This document shows positions 29,915 to 37,399 of a stretch of DNA of 64,000 nucleotides, piece by piece; position 1 is the first letter of the stretch; each line of letters starts with the position of its first letter. Below the pieces are notes generated by a model. It did no database searches. It was not told the DNA's origin and saw nothing but the letters and a program-made list of their open reading frames with translations. The stretch spans positions 1-64,000 of the forward strand of contig JBAIAA010000445.1 in assembly GCA_037893245.1 (NCBI GenBank), given 5' to 3'. The position numbers and the translations under genes are program-made. Origin of the DNA: Crossaster papposus. Lineage: Eukaryota; Echinodermata; Asteroidea; Velatida; Solasteridae.

Positions 29915-30238
29915 TTATTCCATTTCTACCCACGAAGGTGGTTGAGCCTTTGGACTCTCTTGGGTTGGCTGTGTTAGAGGTTGAGGTTTTGGTGGTGAGG
30001 CCCTCTGGCTCCACATATAGAGTCCTCCTAAAACTACAACAACCACCAGCGACAACGATCCAACTGTCGCGTACGAAGAAGGAGGAGAAGTACTCTTCAC
30101 GTCTATATTTTGCATCTTGGCAATTTGTTCTTTTCTCTTTTTGTTGTGTTCCGCTAATGCCTTGCCTTGTTTTACTCTATCAGGATTTTTAGTTTTAGTC
30201 GTCACCGTCTGTACCTTTGGGCTCTCTAGTTGACTCAT
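29915..30238 (-). CDS. Small Polinton single-pass membrane protein
   Basis: 107 residues. A charged N-terminus (KTKNPDRVKQGKALAEHNKK), one membrane segment (VGSLSLVVVVVLGGLYMW) and a Pro/Gln-rich tail (SPPKPQPLTQPTQESPKAQP). It overlaps the next upstream gene (30195-30650) by 44 bases, typical of a compact viral gene block. Function unknown. Confidence 0.65.
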   Translation of the reverse strand: MSQLESPKVQTVTTKTKNPDRVKQGKALAEHNKKRKEQIAKMQNIDVKSTSPPSSYATVGSLSLVVVVVLGGLYMWSQRASPPKPQPLTQPTQESPKAQPPSWVEME

Positions 30239-30650
30239 CTTTTATTATAGGTATATAATTTTTGTTGATAACTAAATGTTTAGATGTTATCAAGACACCT
30301 ACTAACGGCGACAACAACATTCCGTAGTTATAATAAACTTCACAGAGTAGGCTGGCTATCGAGCTAGATATAACTGGATCTTCCTCTAGATCTTTGGTGA
30401 GTGCGTCTTCCGAGTCTACTCGTAGACTGACACCTAGGGGTTTGATCATAGGTAGACTCGCGCCTAACAATCTAGAGTAAATTCCCAGCACGCAGTTACC
30501 CAAACTAGTAATCATTTCTTTACCCAGTCGAGCCTCGTAATGGTTGTACATTTTTTCTTGTTTGTTTGCGTCTAGGTTTTCTATATCCCCCTGGCTAAAT
30601 TCTTTACCTAAATACTTTTTAGAATCACCGGCTGATACTACACCCAACAA
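30195..30650 (-). CDS. Conserved Polinton protein, unknown function
   Basis: 151 residues. KKYLGKEFSQGDIENLDANK and HYEARLGKEMITSLGN, followed by a hydrophobic C-terminal half (IASLLCEVYYNYGMLLSPLV, GVLITSKHLVINK), fit a small conserved Polinton family I recognise by pattern. It lies upstream of 29915-30238, overlapping it. Whether translation begins at this ATG or further upstream is uncertain. Function unknown. Confidence 0.65.
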   Translation of the reverse strand: MLGVVSAGDSKKYLGKEFSQGDIENLDANKQEKMYNHYEARLGKEMITSLGNCVLGIYSRLLGASLPMIKPLGVSLRVDSEDALTKDLEEDPVISSSIASLLCEVYYNYGMLLSPLVGVLITSKHLVINKNYIPIIKDESTREPKGTDGDD

Positions 30651-30842
30651 TCAAGTTTTATGTTTTTCCGTTTGTGGCGTCGGCGTGCTAGAGTCTAAAG
30701 TAGACAGCTCCATTTTTATAAGACGGTATAATTTATTTTTTAGAGAAAAATATTCGTAAGATAAAATACACAGGGCTGACGCTATAATAAATTTGAGCAA
30801 AAGATCGATCAGCAAAGCCGACATTTAAATAAACGAGAGATA

Positions 30843-30990
30843 AACTAGCTGTTCAACAAAACGCAACTAGCTGTTCAACAAAACGCAACTAGCTGTTTAA
30901 CAAAACGCAACTAGCTGTTTAACAAAACGCAACTAGCTGTTCAACAAAACACAACTAGCTAACAACTAGCTGTTCAACAAAAACTCAACA
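30843..30990. repeat. Polinton 22-bp tandem repeat
   Basis: About six units of a 22-bp word containing AACTAGCTGTTCAACAAAAC, with C/T variation at one site, in the gap between the small-gene block and the ATPase gene. Units further right (to 31020) are shortened and irregular. Confidence 0.85.
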
Positions 30991-31021
30991 AAACCTCAAC
31001 AAGCTTACAACTAGCTGGCAA

Positions 31022-31642
31022 CTAACTCAACAAATTCCATTTAGCCGGAGGATCCGTATGTAAAATCAATTTACTATAGGGAGTGTCTTTGAGATATTGT
31101 TTTATGTATTGTCTTTTATTATCCGGCACCACATCATTTTCGTCGAGGCAATTATCAAAACTTTTTTTGTCTTTGCAATAAAAAATAGCGACCCATTGAG
31201 TCTGTTCACGATAATCTTTTAAAACGCTGTTATATTTTTGAGTCAATAACCAACAGCTGTGGTTATCGTGTCTACCGCTAAAGGCTAATTTAGATAACAT
31301 GCACACACTACTACCTCCTTTAGAACCCTTTCGATATTTTATCGCTTGATAAGCGCTGCAGTCGTCGATTAAAAACAAAGTGTGCAATCCTTTAAATTTC
31401 GTTCTGTAAAAGTTTATGGCTTCGTTCATATTCATATTTTCGGCGTCGGGGTCGCATGCGTAAACGTTGGGGTCGTGAAAAAACCAAGGTCTCTCGTGAT
31501 ACGTTTTATTGTTTGACAGAGTCGGACATATGATTACCAAATATTCAAATTTGTTGGCGTACTCGTTTTCTAGCAAGTCTAACGCAAACTTTGTTTTACC
31601 AGAGTTTGTTCTTCCACATATTAAAGCGCAGTGCGACGTCAT
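31022..31642 (-). CDS. Polinton packaging ATPase (FtsK/HerA-type, A32-like)
   Basis: 206 residues. Walker A is GRTNSGKT at 10-17, and Walker B is LFLIDDC at about 89-95, followed by the sensor-like region SKLAFSGRHDNHSCWLLTQ. These are the hallmarks of the A32-like genome-packaging ATPases of Polintons, adintoviruses and virophages, which pump DNA into the capsid. It lies directly upstream of the major capsid gene's end (26-base gap) on the same strand. Confidence 0.92.
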   Translation of the reverse strand: MTSHCALICGRTNSGKTKFALDLLENEYANKFEYLVIICPTLSNNKTYHERPWFFHDPNVYACDPDAENMNMNEAINFYRTKFKGLHTLFLIDDCSAYQAIKYRKGSKGGSSVCMLSKLAFSGRHDNHSCWLLTQKYNSVLKDYREQTQWVAIFYCKDKKSFDNCLDENDVVPDNKRQYIKQYLKDTPYSKLILHTDPPAKWNLLS

Positions 31643-31667
31643 CTTACTTTTATATAGGCGTTTATTT

Positions 31668-32936
31668 TTAAAAGTTAACGCTGCTCAAGCGGCCTCCTTG
31701 GATGTTAAGTTGCGCGTCCATAACCAAAAAGACATAACACTTTAGAGCGCCCGCGGTTTGAGCTTCGCGTTCCATCAATATAGAGATTCCTCCGCTTATA
31801 TCACCGATTTGTTTACCCGATCCGTGATTTTTGTTGTCGTCCGTCGATCTCATATCCAACCAAAGTCCGTATCTTCTCAATAAATAATCACCGATATCCA
31901 TCTCCGTCAACCCTAAATCTTTACATATACCAGCCCCTAGCTCGGTGGATGAGTCTCCAAAGAACTTGTTGATTTCTCCCCAGTGTTGATAGCTTTTGAG
32001 ACCCGAACTGTAGAGTTGATTAGGTTTTCCTTCTATCGTCACGCTAACTTTGTCTATCTTTGGGTTATAAAATAGTTCGGGGGTTTTCGTAGTCGGGTCT
32101 TTAAACAAAAACAATATACCCTTGAGACTTTTAACCGCCACGTTTAAATTAAAGTTACAAACGGTGTCCGATTTATTGATAGATCTTACTTCGTGTCTCT
32201 GAATCCTATCAAACAAAAACTGCGTCTTTCCGAGACATTTTTGAGCTAAGATTTGAGCTAAATGTTTGTTGGAAACGATCTCATATTCTAACGCCAAGTT
32301 GGAGATGCGATAACTCGCTTCGGAGTCGGTAGAATTTACGACTTTGGCATAATCGTTAAAAGTAAGTTCGTAAGACAGTTGGTCGTTCAGAGCGGATGGA
32401 TAAAACGGTTGATGATCCGTGAGCATTTCAAAATCTAGAGGTATACAAAATCTGTTTCCAAAGGCATCCGCTGTTGCTTTGTCTTTTCCAGAGTTGCTAC
32501 CGGCAACCGCGTTGCCGGTACCCACACGCAAGCTCGATATGTTGGAAATCTCGTTTCCGGCGTAGTGATCTCTGATACCTTTGGGTAACCAAAGATCTTT
32601 AAAAATGTTATAAACGTCGGCGTCGGTCAAGTTTACGATCTCCCGGCCACCGATACATATTCTTATTTGTTTTACGAGATTTCGTCCTAGATTTTTAAAC
32701 AGACTTCGATCGGCATCGTCGTCCGAGGTTAGATCGATATTAAAAGCTAGTTTCGCCGAACCGGGGACGATCACGTCGTCGGAGCTCAACGACGGAAACT
32801 TGACTATTAATTTGTCGTTCGCGTCGATCGTGCTAGGATTGTGAGTTACTACAACAGTCTGGCGGTTGCCTTTTATACCCCGAGGCTTTTTAAGGAGTCT
32901 GTGTGGATTCAGTTTGTTTCCATAAGTCACGTTCAT
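31668..32936 (-). CDS. Polinton major capsid protein (double jelly-roll)
   Basis: 422 residues. VPGSAKLAFNIDLTSDDDAD, FKNLGRNLVKQIRICIGGRE, DADVYNIFKDLW, FCIPLDFEMLTDHQPFYPSA and LNDQLSYELTFNDYAKVV form the pattern of Polinton/adintovirus hexon-type capsid proteins, here over their usual length. The protein would build the trimeric capsomers of an icosahedral particle. It is divergent from the penton-like genes that start 38 bases beyond its start codon, so a shared bidirectional promoter lies at 32937-32974. Confidence 0.92.
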   Translation of the reverse strand: MNVTYGNKLNPHRLLKKPRGIKGNRQTVVVTHNPSTIDANDKLIVKFPSLSSDDVIVPGSAKLAFNIDLTSDDDADRSLFKNLGRNLVKQIRICIGGREIVNLTDADVYNIFKDLWLPKGIRDHYAGNEISNISSLRVGTGNAVAGSNSGKDKATADAFGNRFCIPLDFEMLTDHQPFYPSALNDQLSYELTFNDYAKVVNSTDSEASYRISNLALEYEIVSNKHLAQILAQKCLGKTQFLFDRIQRHEVRSINKSDTVCNFNLNVAVKSLKGILFLFKDPTTKTPELFYNPKIDKVSVTIEGKPNQLYSSGLKSYQHWGEINKFFGDSSTELGAGICKDLGLTEMDIGDYLLRRYGLWLDMRSTDDNKNHGSGKQIGDISGGISILMEREAQTAGALKCYVFLVMDAQLNIQGGRLSSVNF

Positions 32937-32974
32937 TTTTATATTAACTTTTTATTTTTTTTTACTTTTTTTAA

Positions 32975-33673
32975 ATGCAGTCGCACACTTTTGTCATGAC
33001 CGAAAAAGAACAGACTTTTGAGCTACCTCGGCCTATAGATAACGTTGAGGGTAACCGTCGCATTAAGTTAAGCAGCGTTATTTTAGACTTGGGTTTTTAT
33101 AACGTCGAGAAAGTAGAGATGATACAGCATCATACATCTACTCGGTCTATCGTCAAAGTAGATGTGGACATTATCAAACCCGGTCGATGGAATCTTTATT
33201 CTTTCATAGATAGTTTTAAAGAAGATATTAAATCTGTGGCCATCACCCCGATAAACGATAAACTATTTTATTTGTCATTAGTGGACCCTGGGTCTTTAAC
33301 GTATATAAAACTATCGAGTAATTTGTCTAAACTTTTAGACTTACCCAAAGAGCGGGTCTACAGTAGCGGTGTTTTAAATAAATATTATTTTGGAAAATTT
33401 AACATAAATCTTTACAGCGCGGTCTTTTTACATTGCGAAGAACTGTCTACGCATTCAAATTTTGTTAACGGAAAACAAACCAACCTGTTGGAGAGTATAC
33501 CTTTATCGGGTGATGCAGCTCCTCAAGATCCAATTTACGCCAAATACGACAATTCTCCAAAAGAGTTAGTAACCGATAAAATAAACAGCCTCACGTTTTC
33601 GTTAAAAAACGGTATTGGCGAGGTGTTAGATAATAGAGGTAAAGATATAATTTTAAACGTAAAAATATTGTAG
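32975..33673 (+). CDS. Polinton penton-like minor capsid protein, copy 1
   Basis: 232 residues. Opens MQSHTFVMTEKEQTFELPRP and has YSAVFLHCEELSTHS followed by TNLLESIPLSGDA, then ends LTFSLKNGIGEVLDNRGKD; this layout matches the single jelly-roll penton proteins of Polintons (a surface strand, a Y/HC block, then a closing strand near the end). It would occupy the capsid vertices. Paired with a related copy 13 bases downstream. The assignment rests on layout and position next to the major capsid gene. Confidence 0.78.
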   Translation: MQSHTFVMTEKEQTFELPRPIDNVEGNRRIKLSSVILDLGFYNVEKVEMIQHHTSTRSIVKVDVDIIKPGRWNLYSFIDSFKEDIKSVAITPINDKLFYLSLVDPGSLTYIKLSSNLSKLLDLPKERVYSSGVLNKYYFGKFNINLYSAVFLHCEELSTHSNFVNGKQTNLLESIPLSGDAAPQDPIYAKYDNSPKELVTDKINSLTFSLKNGIGEVLDNRGKDIILNVKIL

Positions 33674-33686
33674 TTACTTTTGTAAA

Positions 33687-34367
33687 ATGCAGTCTCATAC
33701 GTTTGTCATGACAGATAACGAGCAGACCTTTAAACTATCGCGACCTATAGATAACGTCGGGGGTGACCACCGCATGAAGTTAAACAACTTTGCGTTAGAC
33801 TTGGGTTTTTATAACCTCAACAAAAAAGCGTCGATAAATTGGGAGAGTTTTACGGGTGATACAAATGCTCCGACGCCAGATCAAATTGCCGATCAAGATG
33901 AATATCACGTTGTTCACGATCGATGGAATCTTTATTCTTTTAAATATCTTATAACAAATTTTCACGATATATCCATAGAGACCTTATCCGATGAACTATT
34001 TTATATATCCATTCCCGAACAAAATCGCATAAAACTATCAGGTAATTTATCTAAACTGTTAGGTTTACCTAGGGGTTGGCTTTATGGTGGTAATCATTTT
34101 GGAAAATTTAACCTAAATCTTTACAGCGCGGTCTTTTTACATTGCGAAGAACTGTCTACGCATTCAAATTTTGTTGACGGAAAACAAACCAACCTGTTGG
34201 CAAATATACCTGTATCAGGTGATGCCGCTCCTCAAGATCCTAACAAGTGTTCAAAAGAGTTGGTAGCTGGCAAAATAAACAGTCTCACGTTTTCGTTAAA
34301 AAACGGTCGTGGCAAGGTGCTAGATAACAGAGGTAAAGAGATAATTTTTAACATAGAAATATTTTAG
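33687..34367 (+). CDS. Polinton penton-like minor capsid protein, copy 2
   Basis: 226 residues, a tandem paralogue of the gene at 32975. The ends are very similar (MQSHTFVMTDNEQTF; the YSAVFLHCEELSTHS block; LTFSLKNGRGKVLDNRGK) while the middle (about 45-95) is divergent and of different length. The pattern suggests two vertex proteins with a shared fold and different exposed loops; that is inference. Both genes read in the same direction as the next gene (34383). Confidence 0.78.
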   Translation: MQSHTFVMTDNEQTFKLSRPIDNVGGDHRMKLNNFALDLGFYNLNKKASINWESFTGDTNAPTPDQIADQDEYHVVHDRWNLYSFKYLITNFHDISIETLSDELFYISIPEQNRIKLSGNLSKLLGLPRGWLYGGNHFGKFNLNLYSAVFLHCEELSTHSNFVDGKQTNLLANIPVSGDAAPQDPNKCSKELVAGKINSLTFSLKNGRGKVLDNRGKEIIFNIEIF

Positions 34368-34382
34368 TTTTGTCTTTGTAAA

Positions 34383-34988
34383 ATGGCGACTAGTATTTAC
34401 CCCGATCTAAAAAACGACGAAACGAGGGTGTTTAGATTGCAAAAGATCGAAGAAGTTCAAAAAGATATATTAACGCAACGAGAACAGCGAAGCGCGTTGT
34501 GTAAAAAATATGGTAAGTTAATTACGACACTTTCTACAACAGAAACCCTAGCTGAGGTGAGTGGTGTGATTTGTGGGAGTTTGGGAATCGTGGCTATAAG
34601 CGGCGTCATTACGTCACCCGTTGGTATAGCGTTAGAGGGGGTAGCCGTGGGTTTTGGTTGTACCGCGTTCGTATTAAAATATTTTAGCAAACGATTTAGA
34701 CGTAAAGTTAAAAAACACGACGAGATTAGAGTCTTGGCGGAGGCTAAACTTAACAGCGTAAGAGATCTTATTTCTCAAGCTATAGAAGACGGTGATATAT
34801 CCCACGAAGAGTACGCTTTGGTGTTGAAGGAATTGAGGCAATTTAACGATATGAAAGAGGCTATTAGGTCCAACAGCTTGCTGTCGGAAAAGAAAGGTGA
34901 GAGCGATATGGAATCTGAGATTAAGAGACGCGTAGAAGAGTTGGTGACGAAGGAAAAAAACGGTCTTCTCGCAAAACTTACAGCTTAA
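34383..34988 (+). CDS. Conserved Polinton protein with two hydrophobic segments and coiled coil
   Basis: 201 residues. ATSIYPDLKNDETRVFRLQK, then a glycine-rich hydrophobic pair (SGVICGSLGIVAISGVITSP, VGIALEGVAVGFGCTAFVL), then KKHDEIRVLAEAKLNSVRDL and ISQAIEDGDISHEEYALVLK, a pattern I recognise as a widespread Polinton protein with no assigned function. The C-terminal part is a charged helix. Likely membrane-associated. Third in a rightward run after the two penton-like genes, 15 bases beyond the second. Confidence 0.82.
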   Translation: MATSIYPDLKNDETRVFRLQKIEEVQKDILTQREQRSALCKKYGKLITTLSTTETLAEVSGVICGSLGIVAISGVITSPVGIALEGVAVGFGCTAFVLKYFSKRFRRKVKKHDEIRVLAEAKLNSVRDLISQAIEDGDISHEEYALVLKELRQFNDMKEAIRSNSLLSEKKGESDMESEIKRRVEELVTKEKNGLLAKLTA

Positions 34989-35380
34989 CAATAACTAAAA
35001 ATTATTTCGATCAACCTCCTCCTTATATGGTAACACCGTCAGCGCCGCCTTTAGGCATGAAAAACCTTTTGTCACACGATGCGTAAACAACCTTTGTGCT
35101 CGAGAGATGCGTAAACAACCTTTGTGCTCGAGTGATGCGTAAACAACCTTTGTGCTCTAGTGATGCATAAACAACCTTTGTGCTCGAGCGATGCGTCATC
35201 CTTCCGCGACTCTAGTGCGTGGGAAGTTGTTTTTACTAACATCTCGTGATCGAGTGCGTGGGTAGGAAAATTACTGACCTTGGCTAGTGATATAAATATC
35301 GAGGCATGAGTTGCAAAATCATTTCTACACATAATTTTACAGCGTGAGTACAGCTCGTCTCTCACTACCAGAAAAACAAA
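34989..35380. repeat. Polinton intergenic region with 28-bp tandem repeat
   Basis: Four units of about 28 bp at 35079-35190, sharing ATGCGTAAACAACCTTTGTG. A 97-codon minus ORF covers this array, but it is made of the repeat and is not taken as a gene. The rest shows nothing recognised. Confidence 0.75.
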
Positions 35381-35830
35381 AAGGTGAGAATATAAATGTT
35401 TAAATATGTATTCTTCTAATTTTGTTTACGATCGTAGCTCAAAAAAATAATTGCTATGATATTAAAACTCTACTCTAAAAATTTATCACAGATCGCCTCA
35501 CTACCCACTCTCCTCTATCACAGACGTTAGAAAAACAACTGGCGGATTATATTTGAAAGGTGAGAATATAAATGTTTAAATATGTATTCTTCTAATTTTG
35601 TTTACGATTGTAGCTCAAAAAAAAATAATTGCTATGATATTAAAACTCTACTCTAAAAATTTATCACAGATCGCCTCACTACCATCTCTCCTCTATCACA
35701 GACGTTAGAAAAACAACTGGCGGATTATATTTGAAAGGTGAGAATATAAATGTTTAAATATGTATTCTTCTAATGTTGTTTACGATCGTAGCTCAAAAAA
35801 ATAATTGCTATGATATTAAAACTCTATCTA
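35380..35830 (+). promoter_or_regulatory. Triplicated TATA-bearing leader upstream of the accessory gene
   Basis: Two and a half units of about 178 bp start at about 35380, 35557 and 35737. Each opens with GGTGAGAATATAAATGTTTA, which includes a TATA-like word. The last partial unit runs into the accessory gene at 35858. The direct repeats could be stacked promoters or leader exons (each opens with a GGTGAG word that could serve as a splice donor). Confidence 0.6.
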
Positions 35831-35857
35831 TTATTTTATTTTATTTGCTTTAGTATC

Positions 35858-36640
35858 ATGGCGTTTCCAAGGCAAGTCCTCAAACTGACATACATGAGGG
35901 AAGACGTCGATGAAGCAAATCGTCTCATCACCTCAAGCGGCGAGTGGGTGGTGCAACAGTTGAACCAATATCGCCAACTCGTCGCTGAGGCAAAAAGACT
36001 TATCATCGACGGTCAACATGAAGAAGCCTTGGAAGCCCTGAACAACGCACCAAATGTAAATAATCCGCCACCACTCCCAACTTTAGAAGTCCAAGAAAAT
36101 GAAGTAGAAGTAGTAGAACAGCCCCAAATAAAGAAAAATGTCCCGACTCCCGACGAAATGTACAACAAATTAAAAAATAGTTATAATATTGAACAACAAC
36201 GGAGTAATTTGGGAGATATTCCTGAAGTGGGTAACGAAAATTATAGTTTAAAACGTTTAGAAGAATACATAAAAGAATGCAACCTAATTCATAAAAAGGG
36301 AGAAAATAGGAGTTTGTTTAACGCAGCAAAATTTGGGAATTGGCTAGAAGTTTCGTTTCAAAAATTTCAACGAGAAAAACGGGAGGGTAAGGTGTTTTTA
36401 TCAAATTTTGATACGTGGTTAAAACAAAATTGCGGCTTACAAAAAGAGTGGGCAAAAATATTGAGGGAATTTTATAAACTGGTAAAGGAATATCCCAAAT
36501 TACTCCGTTGTCGCTTACCATTAAATTTTTTCAGAAAAAATAAGAAGTTTATAAAGACATATTTTAGTATCATCCCAACAGTAGGAAATAGATGGAAGCA
36601 CCCCACCCAGTGTAATTGCAATCAATGTGGCCCTCTGTAA
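35858..36640 (+). CDS. Polinton accessory protein, unrecognised
   Basis: 260 residues from MAFPRQVLKLTYMRED; an ATG at 35810 would add 16 hydrophobic residues and lies inside the leader repeat, so the internal start is preferred. The N-terminal half is helical and acidic with a Pro-rich linker (NNPPPLPTLEV). The C-terminal half (about 150-245) has AKFGNWLEVSFQKFQREK, FDTWLKQNCGLQKEWAKIL and REFYKLVKEYPKLLRCRLPL; the FG-WL and WAKILREF words recall phage DUF3102-like and similar helical DNA-associated domains, but this is a weak resemblance. It ends in a Cys-rich tail (CNCNQCG). It sits at the accessory end of the element. Confidence 0.65.
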   Translation: MAFPRQVLKLTYMREDVDEANRLITSSGEWVVQQLNQYRQLVAEAKRLIIDGQHEEALEALNNAPNVNNPPPLPTLEVQENEVEVVEQPQIKKNVPTPDEMYNKLKNSYNIEQQRSNLGDIPEVGNENYSLKRLEEYIKECNLIHKKGENRSLFNAAKFGNWLEVSFQKFQREKREGKVFLSNFDTWLKQNCGLQKEWAKILREFYKLVKEYPKLLRCRLPLNFFRKNKKFIKTYFSIIPTVGNRWKHPTQCNCNQCGPL

Positions 36641-36956
36641 TTTAGAAATGACGTCATTTTGATAAAGCTATAAATAGCCCAAAAGGCTACACGTGTAGAA
36701 ATGACGTCATTTTGATAAAGCTATAAATAGCCCAAAAGGCTACATGTGTAGCCCTCTGTAATTTAGAAATGACGTCATTTTGATAAAGCTATAAATAGCC
36801 CAAAAGGCTACACGTGTAGCCCTCTGTAATTTAGAAATGACGTCATTTTGATAAAGCTATAAATAGCCCAAAAGGCTACATGTGTAGCCCTCTGTAATTT
36901 AGAAATGACGTCATTTTGATAAAGCTATAAATAGCCCAAAAGGCTACACGTGTCTG
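36641..36956. promoter_or_regulatory. Five tandem CRE/TATA units of the Polinton
   Basis: Five copies of a unit with AAATGACGTCATTTTG (CRE-like palindrome), then CTATAAATAGCCCAAAAGG (TATA-like word), then the palindrome CTACACGTGTAG or CTACATGTGTAG. The first spacing is about 52 bp and later ones about 67 bp. A reverse-oriented piece (CTTTTGGGCTATTTATAG) follows at 36957-36974 and can pair with the last unit. This looks like an amplified promoter module. Confidence 0.7.
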
Positions 36957-36974
36957 CTTTTGGGCTATTTATAG

Positions 36975-37240
36975 CACCCTCACAGAGGGACTCTAGAAGT
37001 TAATTTTAGTTATAAAAAACTGTGATCAATGAGAATAAAATAAAATAAAATAGCGCCCTCTGTTGAGGGACTCTAGAAGTTAATTTTAGTTATCAATGAA
37101 AATAAAATAAAATAAAATAGCGCCCTCTGTTGAGGGGCTCTAGAAGTTAATTTTAGTTTTAAAAAACTGTGATCAATGAGAATAAAATAAAATAAAATAG
37201 CGCCCTCTGTTGAGGGCGCTTTTTTAAAAAATTAATTTTA
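36975..37240. terminator. Triplicated poly(A)/hairpin module at the Polinton right end
   Basis: Three units of about 70-100 bp, each with CTCTAGAAGTTAATTTTAGT, an AATAAAATAAAATAAAAT stretch (overlapping poly(A) signals) and CGCCCTCTGTTGAGGG. In the last unit this forms the hairpin AGCGCCCTC-TGTT-GAGGGCGCT followed by six T (37198-37225). Together they look like an end-of-transcript block for the rightward genes. Confidence 0.6.
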
Positions 37241-37321
37241 GAGTTTGTCATTTATTGTTTTTTAATTTAACCCATAGAGGGCGCTGTTTTTAGAGTTTTA
37301 TTTTGTGAGTTTTTTTTGTTA

Positions 37322-37375
37322 GACAAAATTGAGTTTTTTAAGATTTGGTCTACATACGGCACATTCCCTACTACT
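37322..37375 (-). repeat. Polinton right terminal inverted repeat
   Basis: Fifty-four bases, the exact reverse complement of 21314-21367. CATGT follows immediately, as it precedes the left end. Confidence 0.95.
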
Positions 37376-37399
37376 CATGTACATGTACAGTACATTATA

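Larger units (their letters stand above)
21314..37375. mobile_element. Polinton/Maverick element, nearly whole
   Basis: About 16.06 kb with perfect 54-bp terminal inverted repeats (21314-21367 and 37322-37375, starting AGTAGTAGGG). CATGT directly flanks both ends; with the one-base ambiguity at the left edge it can be read as the usual 6-bp CATGTA duplication. Parts in order: PolB, integrase, two conserved Polinton genes, a leftward block of small genes with packaging ATPase and major capsid protein, two penton-like genes, a conserved membrane or coiled-coil gene and an accessory gene. I did not recognise an adenain-type protease. It looks almost whole, with perhaps one or two breaks, and is young: identical ends and an empty paralogous site at about 314-345. 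Confidence 0.95.

Noticed and set aside
35072-35365. 97-codon minus-strand ORF in the Polinton
   Set aside because: It consists largely of the 28-bp tandem repeat read in frame.
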